NCBI GenBank assembly: GCA_964035575.1
Contig: OZ037837.1
Span: 124,001 to 188,000 of the forward strand
DNA: 64,000 bases
Direction: 5' to 3'
Source of the DNA: Rhynchopus sp. YZ270_cl-10
Taxonomy: Eukaryota > Euglenozoa > Diplonemea > Diplonemida > Diplonemidae
Shown: in pieces, positions 20,705-31,117 of the stretch
Numbering within the stretch: the first letter of the stretch is position 1
Layout: every line of letters starts with the position of its first letter
Program-made: the position numbers and the translations under genes
Notes under the pieces: model-generated
The model's input: only the letters and a program-made list of their open reading frames with translations
Database searches by the model: none
What the model was told of the DNA's origin: nothing

Positions 20705-20880
20705 TAATGAGGGGGGACGTAAACTGGTCCTTACATCTCCCGTTCAGTGCGGCTTGTTCAGTATGGGATTGGTACCCTAAACCCCTTGAGGGGAGCACAC
20801 GTGTTAAACTCTTTGACCCGTGTTTTTTAATACGGATAGTTGAATGTCGCTATGCCAGGTGCTCTAACCCAAATAAGGTG
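20705..20880 (-). rRNA. Second, more diverged copy of the same LSU rRNA segment
   Basis: The minus strand reads GCACCTGGCATAGCGACATT, then ACTATCCGTATTAAAAAACA and CGGGTCAAAGAGTTTAACAC. This is the same segment as 20500-20650 (GCACCTGACATAGCGACCTT, ACTACCCGTCTTGAAACACG) with about one change in six in the normally invariant core. It ends with CCGCACTGAACGGGAGATGT. Changes at universally conserved positions mean it cannot serve as functional rRNA in the usual way. Confidence 0.7.
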
Positions 20881-20889
20881 TTAGTTCAG

Positions 20890-21458
20890 AATTATATCCT
20901 TTTTCCCATCCTTCTTTTCCAACCCCTACCCATACCAGATATTGTTTTTGTCCTTGGCAGATTTCATTTTCCTCTTTTCGCATTTTTTTTGTTTTGTTTT
21001 CGTTATTTTTTTTGTAGTGACTGACGTTGCGCGATGAACAAAATACAACCAAAAATAGAACCCTCAATTTTCAGACAGTCCAGATACCTTTGTTGCATCA
21101 GCAATTCGCCCCGAGGAGGCTCTTAAACCCTCAACAGGATAACACAGCACACCTCATCACTCCCTTAATTTTTTTGTTGTCTCTTTTATTTCAATATAAT
21201 CACTCAATTTCACCCCACGATGAGGTGCATTTTATCCCGCAAAAAATTTTTTTTTGGTAATTTTATTGGCTCAGAATAGCTGCCAAAAAAGACAGTCTTT
21301 TCACTGTTTTTTTTTTTTTTTTATATCCTTCTTGCTTCCTTTCTCTGCCGTTACATCGTTTTTTTTTCACCAAAAAAAGAAGAAGAAAAATTATTAGATT
21401 GAACTAAGATACCCCCTGCCATCTCTCCCCCTAATCCCCTCCCCCTTTAATCCATCTC
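20890..21458. other. T-rich spacer, no gene seen
   Basis: Long T and A runs (21308-21322, 21360-21400) and pyrimidine-rich sequence. It is the 3' flank of the JmjC gene. Confidence 0.4.
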
Positions 21459-21459
21459 T

Positions 21460-23193
21460 TCAAAGCGAGCGATGGTATTCCACTGCAATACCTATCGTGG
21501 TTTCCGCCTCGTTGAGAACTGCATGACCCCATGCATGTGGCACATAGAGGAGGTCACCTGCCTCTTGCATAACTTCTAGTGGCTTGCCGTACGTCTGCTG
21601 CTTGAAGAACTCCGCTGCAGGTGTCGTTGAGAGGAACGCCGTGGCTGGGGGCCACAACTGCCATCTCTTCCGCCCAACGCAGACGCCATTGACCGCATCC
21701 TGGTGGAGGTGTGGTGGGGAGCCGGTTCCTTCCTTTCCGATGCTAAGCTGCGGTGGGTTGTGCATCTGTCTTGGCATCGCGGTCCATAAGGAATACAACC
21801 CACCCAAATCGGTACCAAGCTGTTTGTGCAAACTGTTCTCGAAGGCATAGTCTGTTCCAGTGTTTGCCGCAAAATACTCAGAGATTGTCATTTGTGTAGG
21901 CGCAGCCAGGCCATACTGCTGTGCATACGGGATAGCGGCGACACTAACGTTTGCATCTCCGTATTCTTTGATGAATCCATCCTTTCCTAATGTAACGCAT
22001 TTCCATTTTTCTGCACCTCCACGAACCAATAAGGGGGTCCGCTTCGCAAACGCGCCAGACACAAACTCCGACACATCAAAATCCGCGACATCAACGACAG
22101 CCACCTCGGTCACCTCCTCCTCCTCCTCCTTCACCTCTGCACAGCTTTCCTCCTCTCTCTCCCCGCAGACGCAGTTCACGGAGGGGTACTGTCCACACTC
22201 CACTCCGAGTATACGGTGCAGGATGCGTGCCACTTCCTCATGGAAGCTGGGATTCGCCTCTACAACTGCCGCTTGGAGAAGCGAGGCGGATAGGGAGAGC
22301 GCTTCAGCAGAGTTTGCGGTGCAGACTCTGTTTTGTGCCTCTGGTGTAGGGAGCTCTGACTCAAGAATCGTTGCGACCTTTTGCAAATTGGCGACAGCTG
22401 ATGATGCGACTGCAGTCCTTACCATATCCGCATCGCAGATTGATCTGCCTTCGTCATCCACAAACCATCCATTTGTAACGTCGACTCTGCTATACGCCAA
22501 TAACGTTACCATCCGAGACTCGAGTTTTAGGAGCATGTCATCGTGGTTCTTTGATTTGAAGAGGTTGGTGCAGACGCGGACGTACATAGAATTTACGTCG
22601 AGGAGGATGTGTATCGGGGAGCGGCTTTCAAATGGACCGGAAGATGCGGGGGAAAGGAGTGGTGTTGCGTTGTTGTGGTGCGCGCGGAGAACCGCGCGGA
22701 GGACGGCAGCGAGAACTCCTGGGTGGCGTGTAGAGGCGGCGAGCATGAGGGGGGTGCGCATGCGTTCGTCTTCTCCAAGAAGAGGGTCGGCGCCGTGACG
22801 TAAAACAGTACGCACGACACAGACAAAGCCCTCAATCTGCACTGCAGACGACCGAGGGTTTGATAGCGCGCCCTCCAACGCCTTTAACGCAAACACCAAC
22901 GCAGTGCTCTTCCCTTCACCTTGCACCATTTTCAGATTAACCTCAAATCCGCTATGTGAAGTCAAAAGCTTCGCCGCCTTGCACGACCCCATATGCGCTG
23001 CAACCATCAACGCGCTTTGATCCTTCCCAGGCAGAACCTGAGGTGCGCCGTTGCGGAGAAGCGTTGCAGCCTCAGTAAGATCATTGCCGTGGATAGCCTG
23101 CTGCAGGGCAGCAGTGGCAGCAGCGGCGTTTCCATCACGCAGTGCAGCCGAAGGGGGTACGGCGAACAGAAGCATGCAGAAGAGGGTGCGCAT
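21460..23193 (-). CDS. Secretory ankyrin-repeat protein with a C-terminal JmjC/cupin_8 domain
   Basis: A 577-residue protein. Residues 1-19 (MRTLFCMLLFAVPPSAALR) form a signal peptide. Residues ~25-190 hold ankyrin-like helical repeats (AAAATAALQQAIHGNDLTEA, SALMVAAHMGSCKAAKLL, TPLMLAASTRHPGVLAAVLR). An acidic Glu-rich stretch lies near residue 345. Residues ~365-577 are a JmjC/cupin_8 fold. The first iron ligands are HQD in PPHLHQDAVNG near residue 498, and the distal His lies in YVPHAWGHAVLNE near residue 554. A complete facial triad predicts an Fe(II)/2-oxoglutarate hydroxylase, most like JMJD-type protein hydroxylases of the ER and not a histone demethylase. The Ser-Leu C-terminus is not a KDEL signal. 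The start at 23193 opens the signal peptide and lies 14 nt after AAAGCCAG, downstream of a CCCCTTCCCCTTTCCCCC tract. Confidence 0.85.
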   Translation of the reverse strand: MRTLFCMLLFAVPPSAALRDGNAAAATAALQQAIHGNDLTEAATLLRNGAPQVLPGKDQSALMVAAHMGSCKAAKLLTSHSGFEVNLKMVQGEGKSTALVFALKALEGALSNPRSSAVQIEGFVCVVRTVLRHGADPLLGEDERMRTPLMLAASTRHPGVLAAVLRAVLRAHHNNATPLLSPASSGPFESRSPIHILLDVNSMYVRVCTNLFKSKNHDDMLLKLESRMVTLLAYSRVDVTNGWFVDDEGRSICDADMVRTAVASSAVANLQKVATILESELPTPEAQNRVCTANSAEALSLSASLLQAAVVEANPSFHEEVARILHRILGVECGQYPSVNCVCGEREEESCAEVKEEEEEVTEVAVVDVADFDVSEFVSGAFAKRTPLLVRGGAEKWKCVTLGKDGFIKEYGDANVSVAAIPYAQQYGLAAPTQMTISEYFAANTGTDYAFENSLHKQLGTDLGGLYSLWTAMPRQMHNPPQLSIGKEGTGSPPHLHQDAVNGVCVGRKRWQLWPPATAFLSTTPAAEFFKQQTYGKPLEVMQEAGDLLYVPHAWGHAVLNEAETTIGIAVEYHRSL

Positions 23194-23209
23194 TGTGTTA
23201 GGGGAGGCT

Positions 23210-24590
23210 GGCTTTGGGGGAAAGGGGAAGGGGGAAAAAAAACTCCCACCCTGTGTGGAGGTATATGATACGGTGGGTGGGGGCGAGGAGATTTTTTGCT
23301 TTGTTAAGATATGGAGAGAGGCGCACTCAGTCGCTCTGTGGTAGTGTTTGGGTGTTCTTCTCGCGTTGTTCACGTTAGAGATGCCCTTTAGTCTATTCTA
23401 GAGGGTCCAGAGGGCACCTATCCACCTAAATCAAAGACTTTTTCGTAAAAAGAAGCGTTCGGACTTCTTGATAGATGCTCTGCTTACGGTGGGATCGAGG
23501 GAGTGTGCAGCTTTTCAGTTTTGCCGTACAACACACCTTTGAGACAACGGATCAAGGAAAAAACAAAGAAAAGTTTATAAGATGATCCTAAGCCTCTCGT
23601 GCTTAGTCACCTTAAAAACAAAAGATGGATTGGTTTTGATCCATCCCACACGTAGGGGGCTCGGGGAAGGCACCAAAAATAGAGTCCGACCAGAAGAAGG
23701 GAAATGTGAGAGGGGCGGAGGGGTTCTTTTACATTAACAGTACAAAAGTGATAAAAGAGGTTCCAGAGGCTCTGTGACTTGATCACGACACAGGTGCGCC
23801 CCTTGACTCAGTGGCAAACAACTTGAATGTTGAAAATTTGAAAGTTGACACCAGTGCACCAGGGCAGCAGGCAACTGTAAATGTGGGGTGTCCTGGGATA
23901 GCGGGGCTAGATACCCCAGTAAGGGACCTGCAGCGGACTAATACTGATCTGACCACCCTTGTTCCAGCGAGACACACATCATTTCCATTATTCGCGGGTG
24001 AAACAAAAAAAAAAAAAACAAAAAAGCAGTGTGTCACTGTGTGCGTCCAATTGTATCATACCATACATGATCCTGGTGTTGTGTCCGCGGTCTGTGCTGC
24101 AATGCAATGACTCTCGGAGTGTTGTTCTATGTTCATTCAATGATTAGATCTTAAAGACTTTCATTATAATTTTGTTTTGCACGACGGACGCTCTGCCCCT
24201 GTAGTTATTATATATTACCTGTGTGGTGTCAGTGATGTTTTTTTTAAAGGTTCACGTGGAAAAGAGCCCAACTGGTAGGTTTGTGGTCAAGGAAAACTGA
24301 TGATTCTTCCCGCAAATTTCGGCGGCAAAACAAACTCAAAGAAAATTTCACTGACGGAGGGGGAAATGTGCAGATTAAATTGCGAATACAGCAACAAAAA
24401 AGAAAACGTGAAAACACACATCTTTACAACGGGTTTGATGATGGGCTTCTCTTTGTCACAAAAAGACGGTTGTTTGGGGTAAAGTTCACCCCAGAAAAAG
24501 AGTTGGAAGTAATGAAAGACACACAAGGTCCCATCAAGAGCCGAGAGAAGGAGAGCGAGGGACATTGTCCCTCTGCATAACAGCAGGGTT
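23210..24590. other. Intergenic, no gene seen
   Basis: The left 30 bases contain the pyrimidine tract upstream of the JmjC start. No domain-bearing frame on either strand in the rest. Confidence 0.4.
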
Positions 24591-25170
24591 TTAAAAAAAA
24601 AGGGGGGGAGAGGAGGAAGTGTCAGTACTTGGTATTGTGCTGTACGCCAGCAATTTTGTTCTGTTTGCGTTGTGTGCGCTCTTTTTTTTTGAATGTTTTT
24701 TTGTGTGTTTTTTATTGTTCATCAAAAAAAAAAATGAAAATGAAAAATAAAAAATGAAAATGAAAATAAAAGTAAAAGGAGAGAGGAGGAGGTAGTGATG
24801 TCATATATTTGAAACAACCCCCTCTCAAAAAAAAAACATCACTCCTAAAACGATCAACCCAAAAACTACTCCCAAAAAAATAAAATAAAAAAGAGGGGGT
24901 TCAAAAAAAAAAAACGGCGATTCACACCTAAAGTGAGGGAGGGGGGGTCAGAGATACCGTGTACACTTTTTCTGCGCACGAACCTGATTTTTTTTTTTTT
25001 TTTTGAAAAAAATTTTTGCCAAAAAAAATTTAAAAAAAAAGCTCTCAAAAAAAAAAGGGGGGGGGCAATCAGGTGGATGATTTTAAAAAAAATTCAAAAA
25101 AAAAGGGGGAAAAAAATGTGCAGAAAAATTAAAAATAGAAACCGGAAAAAAGAAAAACAAAGAAAAAAAG
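24590..25170. repeat. Poly-A/T and G-run low-complexity tract
   Basis: Almost continuous A and T homopolymers interrupted by runs of G, with ATGAAAATGAAAAT-type microsatellite at 24730-24775. Not coding. Confidence 0.8.
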
Positions 25171-25689
25171 GGGGTGCTTTTCGTTTTACGCAAAAGTACG
25201 ACGACACTCATGCTACCCAAACAATAGATCAGCACCTAGATTACTCTGTGAGCAAACCACTGATTTTTCCGTCTCCTGAATTTTACCCCTTCCCTACCTG
25301 CCCTGCCCAGCTCCACTACCTTAGTTTAAGTTCCGCCCCACAACTTTGCTTCACAGAAAACACAATTTTCGGGTCAAAATGGCGAATTTTTTTGCACATG
25401 GGCCCATAACTTTGCACAGAGAAAAGACGAAAATAAAACCTTCACACATACTGCACACGCGGGCGGGCACGGTACACCTGTATCTGGACAGCTTCGTTGC
25501 TGCAAACTTATAAGAACCTCTCGAGCGACGTCACCCACCACCCGCTGCTATTGCCTTCTTCTGTGAACCTCTGTTGTGCGGCTGGCACACATCTGCAACT
25601 GATCCACCCTACCCACACCATCCCGCGAACCCGTACCCTTCCCAAGACCGTATCTGACCTGTCCGTCACTTCACGGCTCACGCGCCACT

Positions 25690-27271
25690 TCAGTACCCAG
25701 CAGCGTCCTCAATGGGACGCTCCCACGTGGTGTCGCCAGTGGCAGTGTAGTAGTATGTCTGTGTCATGTGTGCAGTGTTGTCATATGTGCTGTGTTGCAT
25801 ACCTTCCCAGAGGTGGGGTCCTTTGCCTCGTAGTACTGCTTCCCGCCAGACTGGATCATCGATCCTGTCGCCGTCCCAGACGCGCTCGTTGTGGCTGCTG
25901 CCGGCTGTGCGTAGCCACCACCACCTCCTCCGTAGCTCGCAGGCTGCTGGCCGTAGCCACCTCCTCCACTGTAGCCACCACCACCGCTGTTGTAGCCACC
26001 CCCGTAGCCTCCACCGCCAGAGTTGTAGCCACCACCGTAGCCGCCCTGGTTGTAGCCTCCCTTCCCACCTCCCTTCCCGCCCTTGCCACCACCCTTCCCA
26101 CCCTTCTTCCCTCCTCCTCCGCCGTAGTGCTGCTGCTGGTAGTTATTGTACCCACCAGGGGCACTCACGCTTCCGTACAGCTGTGCGTTCTCCGTCTGCT
26201 GCGTCTGCTGCTTGGCTCCAGGTGCCTCGGCAAGCCTGTCGTGTGTGTGTGTGGAGTGTGGAGTGTGAAGTGTGAAGTGTGGAGTGAGATCAACATACTT
26301 GACAAGGATCCCGTTGGTGTCACCATCGGGGCACTCGCTCTTGTGCATTGCCCCAATAGCCTTCTGTGCGGAGTCAGCGTTGTCGTACGTCACAAACCCA
26401 CTGTAGCGTCCAGTCTTCGACTTGCGGTCGTTCATCACAAACACCTTCGTGATGTTGCCGAAGACGCCAAAGTTCTCCTGCAGCCATTGCTGTGTTGTGG
26501 TGTAATATTTTAATCAATGTTTGGGTAATCCTTCAGATCGACATGGCCTAATATGTTGTGCTGAACACGCGCCCTGCGACACCAACCCCTGCACTGGCCC
26601 AGTTGTCACATCTGCCCGCCACGCTAGAGGCACGTAGTTGTGAACCTGGCTTAAGTGTCTTGCAGACGATAACGCAGTGGTAATTAGGAAATAATACAAC
26701 AAGAAAGGATCGGACCTTTTATGGTTCAAATGAACGAATAATGTGAATAATTTGGAAATAAAGTCACAACAAACATCGGTGGGGTACAAACTAAGGTGCA
26801 TTGTAGGGGTTCAAAACTCTAAGGATTTTTACCCCCCACACCGATGCTGTGTTCCTGTAAATACTGTTTCCCATTTTCTGTTTCGTTAGTGTTCTATTGT
26901 CTCTTTTGCAGTGCCTTTGGTTGTACTCCTCAACTGCGTTGCAAGCAACACTCACTGAGGGAAGGTACCATACACTCAGATTATCCTTTACAACAGCGTT
27001 ACACTGCGTTACGCTGCGTTACACTGCGTTGTTGTCCGCAAGATGTGTTCAACGAAATAATGCGTAGAACTAAATGTGTAGAAAAATTCGTACATCACAC
27101 AGCATGCAGGTATTATGATTTTCCTGACGAACTAAAGGGGGGGAAAAAAGGGGGGAAAGAAAACAGAAAAGGGAGGGCTGCCTCTTGAGGAAGAAACAGT
27201 GCACATACGTCACCCATTGTCTCGCCCAGGTTGGCGATGTACAGCCTCGTGCCTGGTGCGACGTCGGTCAT
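25690..27271 (-). CDS. RRM / Gly-rich / WW protein, copy B (enlarged first intron)
   Basis: Exons at 27271-27209, 26489-26299, 26235-25803 and 25758-25690 total 756 nt, giving the same 251-residue layout as copy A with very few changes. All splice sites match copy A. Intron 1 spans 26490-27208, 719 nt against 152 nt in copy A, because unrelated sequence at about 26504-27160 replaces most of the ancestral intron while leaving both ends. The coding potential is therefore intact if the long intron is removed. The leader downstream of exon 1 matches the other copies for about 30 nt and then diverges, so it may have a different promoter or acceptor. See copy A for domain details. Confidence 0.75.
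26504..27160. repeat. Foreign sequence inside intron 1 of RRM/WW copy B
   Basis: Absent from the same intron in copies A and C. It contains an inverted repeat (CATCGGTGGGGTA at ~26773 and TACCCCCCACACCGATG at ~26829), a GCGTTACACT-type tandem at 26993-27030, and a stretch similar to 16805-16880. The ends show no clear terminal repeat, so insertion followed by deletion is likely. Confidence 0.6.
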
Positions 27272-27515
27272 TGTTGCTTTTTGTTTTCTTTTTGTTAATT
27301 CTGGGGTTGAGGAGAAAGTGTGCTCGATATATGGAGGGGTAGGATGATGGCAAAGAACTGTTAAGAACTACTGAGAAAATAACCTGTCAAAGTGCAGGCT
27401 TCGTTCGGTGTGCTGCCCCATCCGTATGACAGGCATTTGCCCCATAACCCACTGCTGTCTACCCTTCCCAAGACCGTATCTGACCTGTCCGTCACTTCAC
27501 GGCTCACGCGCCACT

Positions 27516-28514
27516 TCAGTACCCAGCAGCGTCCTCAATGGGACGCTCCCACGTGGTGTCGCCAGTGGCAGTGTAGTAGTATGTCTGTGTCATGTGTGCA
27601 GTGTTGTCATATGTGCTGTGTTGCATACCTTCCCAGAGGTGGGGTCCTTTGCCTCGTAGTACTGCTTCCCGCCAGACTGGATCATCGATCCTGTCGCCGT
27701 CCCAGACGCGCTCGTTGTGGCTGCTGCAGGCTGTGTGCCTGCAACGTTGTAGTTGCTGTGGGCCTGCTGGCCGTAGCCACCTCCTCCACTGTAGCCACCA
27801 CCACCGCTGTTGTAGCCACCCCCGTAGCCTCCACCGCCAGAGTTGTAGCCACCACCGTAGCCGCCCTGGTTGTAGCCTCCCTTCCCACCTCCCTTCCCGC
27901 CCTTGCCACCACCCTTCCCACCCTTCTTCCCGCCACCTCCGCCGTAGTGCTGCTGCTGGTAGTTGTTGTACCCACCAGGGGCACTCACGCTTCCGTACAG
28001 CTGTGCGTTCTCCGTCTGCTGCGTCTGCTGCTTGGCTCCAGGTGCCTCGGCAAGCCTGTCGTGTGTGTGGAGTGTGGTGGAGTGTGAAGTGAAGTGAGAT
28101 CAGCATACTTGACAAGGATCCCGTTGGTGTCACCATCGGGGCACTCGCTCTTGTGCATTGCCCCAATAGCCTTCTGTGCGGAGTCAGCGTTGTCGTACGT
28201 CACAAACCCACTGTAGCGTCCAGTCTTCGACTTGCGGTCGTTCATCACAAACACCTTCGTGATGTTGCCGAAGACGCCAAAGTTCTCCTGCAGCCATTGC
28301 TGTGTTGTGGTGTGGAATACAATGTGCGGTACCTACCTCACGGATACAGAAAAGAGGTGAACGATGACCCTAAGCCTCTGCTTCGCTACGAATGAAAGGG
28401 AAAAAACAGAAAAGGGAGGGCTGCCTCTTGAGGAAGAAACAGTGCACATACGTCACCCATTGTCTCGCCCAGGTTGGCGATGTACAGCCTCGTGCCTGGT
28501 GCGACGTCGGTCAT
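27516..28514 (-). CDS. RRM / Gly-rich / WW protein, copy C (4 exons)
   Basis: Exons at 28514-28452, 28299-28109, 28055-27629 and 27584-27516 total 750 nt, 249 residues. The RRM and WW parts equal those of copies A and B. The differences are confined to the Gly-rich region, where GQQAHSNYNVAGTQPAAAT replaces GQQPASYGGGGGGYAQPAAA. Intron 2 is 53 nt, not 63 nt, from loss of a TG-rich segment. Intron 1 (152 nt) is nearly identical to that of copy A. The 3' flanks of copies B and C share ACCCTTCCCAAGACCGTATC, which copy A lacks, so B and C share a more recent downstream history, while the 5' end of C resembles A. This mosaic suggests unequal exchange or conversion. Confidence 0.85.
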
Positions 28515-28569
28515 TGTTGCTTTTTGTTTTCTTTTTGTTAATCCTGCGTGGGTTTGAAGTGAAAATGAT

Positions 28570-29495
28570 TGTTGTGACACGGTGCAGGGGTTGTGTTGCG
28601 TGTGGTTGAAGGCCTGCGGGATGTTCAGCAATTCCCTTTGCAATATCATCCTTTTCAGGTGTCCACATAAAGAAGTGATCCATGATAAGTGGGCAACGGA
28701 AAAAGGTGCATTTTAGCAGGAAAACAGGAAAGCGATGCAAACTACACAAAATACCGTTTGTCTGCCTTCCCAGCCCCTAAGCGAAAGGGACGACGATACA
28801 GGGCGTTGGCGGGATACTCCCTACACCTAGCTCTGTCGCAAAATGCACTGCCTCTGTACGAAAGGTCAAAGTGAGCTTTACGCCCATGGTCTACCTCTGT
28901 GCACGCAGACCGTGGCTGACCACGGTCCCCACGAGGGATCTGAGTCTCGGGATACCCCAGGCGACTTGTGGTTGTTGTCACCACAAATGTGGCAATGCCT
29001 GCAAGGCAGCTGAGGCAGCATTGGAGGCTTACTCCACAACACGCAACGGCAAGGATACGAGCGTGAATGGAGCCGTCTACACCCTGTCGAAAACGCTCGA
29101 CGTCACCTTTAGTCGTGGGAAGGGCGTGTCTTTCCGCAACCTTGTCCGGTCAACCGAACCCATAGAACTTCGGCAGAAACTGTGAAGCAATGAACTACGC
29201 AGGCACCTCCGAATGACCGATACCAGACGATACCAGCCACTGATGAAAGTTTCATGTTCTCCCAAGGACGTTTAATATGAATTTATCGCACTTTACTTGT
29301 ATCAAGTTAATGTACGGAATGGTAGAACGAGGCCCGACAGATTTTTTTACAAACTGGGCATTATTTAATCGTGGGGGCGAAATACCAGACCCTGAATAGT
29401 AGACCCCCCCTGAGAAACTGTGAATAGATGTTCATTTGTGAGACTGAACAGATTCGCTAATATGTCATCAGCAACCCATGGTCCATGGCGACACT
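28570..29495. other. Intergenic, no supported gene
   Basis: A plus-strand frame at 28871-29185 is open, but it has no recognisable domain and opposes the gene direction of the whole window. I do not call it. Confidence 0.4.
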
Positions 29496-29500
29496 CATAT

Positions 29501-29596
29501 TTTCTGATTGAAAGTGGTGTTCACGTTTTTGGGTACGGGGCGGAGAATAAAATATGTTCGATAAAAGAAATGCAATCTTTTTATTTCATCTTGTTC
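29501..29596. repeat. Dispersed repeat family R1, copy 2
   Basis: Same core as 20079-20160 (GGGTACGGGGCGGAGAATAA). It opens the larger segmental duplication shared with 35617 onward. Confidence 0.65.
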
Positions 29597-30790
29597 AAAA
29601 AAAGGAAGATATCTCCACCAAAGATACACAAAGCCCCTGGAAGAAGATTTCCACCTTTGGAGCTTTGTGAGCACTGAACAGATTTGCTTTTTGTATTATA
29701 TTATAGGTCAAAGACAGGGAGGGGGGGAGGGGAGGGGAGAGGGACACCGTACAGTACCAAGCACACCCGTCAGCCCAGCCAGCAAGCTGACTGGGCGAAC
29801 CGTAGGTACTGGCCATAAGGCTCAAACCCTCGGAACAACAAGGCTCCTCGAAGTGCATGACCCAGTACACCGGGTGGACCCCCAACCATGCGGTCCTACA
29901 TCCATTTCGAGGTTGATGCCAACAACAAAAGCAACAAAATATTGTGGTGCACGTGTTCTACTTTGCTATCTTATTTTAAGACACCTACCTGGTACCATAA
30001 GAACTACGCGAACCACGAGAGAAAAAAGGGGAACTATTTAAACGAAGCAGGCCGTATTTGTTCTCACACCCCCGTCAAGTGTCTGTCAGGGGTACAATCT
30101 CTGTTCATTAAATTGGGTGGGGAGCATGATGATGGAAAAAAGCAACAATTTCTAGGGGTGTGGGAGGGAGGGTTTAAAAGGAGAAACGCTTTGCCATGAA
30201 ACCCAATTGCAATAAATGAAGCGACACCACATCTCTTTAGGTTAGGAGGCTGTCTTGAATCAAGATTACCTATCACTGATTGGTGTGGAGGGAGAGATGT
30301 CGGGACACTTGTCATGCAAGAAAGGGTGTGCATGGCTGAAACAAAAATGGGGTAAAATGATGATAAAAAACAAAACAAAAAAAAGAACCGAAGATGTACC
30401 TCACGGTTACACGCATCGTTCAGAACAATATAAAATCAGAGCAATATTATATCATTGCCAAATTAACACTCACCCAGTACCTCATGTGCCCACACGTTTT
30501 GTGAATAGCCCCAAAAAGTACACAGTTTTCCCTGCGGTCTTTAGAAGACAGTGACAGTGCTGGTAAGTTGCATATATTACAATGCCACTTTCTCTGACAC
30601 AATTACGCATCACAAACAGAAACACAGTCGATTACCAAGTAAGCAAAGTTACACACGCCTATAGAACCTCACCCGTTTACGTTTTATTCCATCACAGATC
30701 GGTGCCGTCTGAGAGACAGCATAACTTGCAGCAAGTGCGCTCGTAAGGGAAGCACACGCTGTATATGCCTGTCACCATTCAGGTAACATG
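29510..30790. repeat. Segmental duplication, uninterrupted copy
   Basis: 29510-30178 matches 35617-36255, and 30195-30770 matches 38058-38605, with high identity and small indels. The second copy is split by about 1.8 kb of extra DNA. No conserved reading frame spans the two copies, so the block looks non-coding. Confidence 0.75.
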
Positions 30791-30794
30791 TAAA

Positions 30795-31117
30795 GTGCTG
30801 GAGGAGGGGGAATCCTTGGGGGGTACAATATGGGGACCTTCTTATTTGTCGAGATTGCCCAAGTAAATCGTTTTTCCTACATTTTAAAAAGATATTACAG
30901 GAACACTGATTGCAAGTTGCATTCGTTTCAGTGCCAATTTCTCTGACAAAACAATAAGCTTGACCAATGGGAGAAAACAAAACAAAATAAAACAAACAAA
31001 ATCTACTCGCAACCGTTGCAACGGAGTCCGCAATTTGACAACAGCAAGACACCTCACAAACGCACAGTAGTGAACACACCACAGGCACACACAGACCTCT
31101 CACAACATCGGCTCTGC
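30795..31117. other. 3' flank of the short CUB-WD40 gene
   Basis: Similarity with the 3' flank of the giant paralog begins near 30935 (compare 45375), giving the edge of that duplication. It includes A-rich AACAAAAC repeats. No gene seen. Confidence 0.5.

Noticed and set aside
28871-29185. Plus-strand 104-codon frame
   Set aside because: Opposite to every other gene in the window, with no domain and no conserved copy elsewhere in the sequence.
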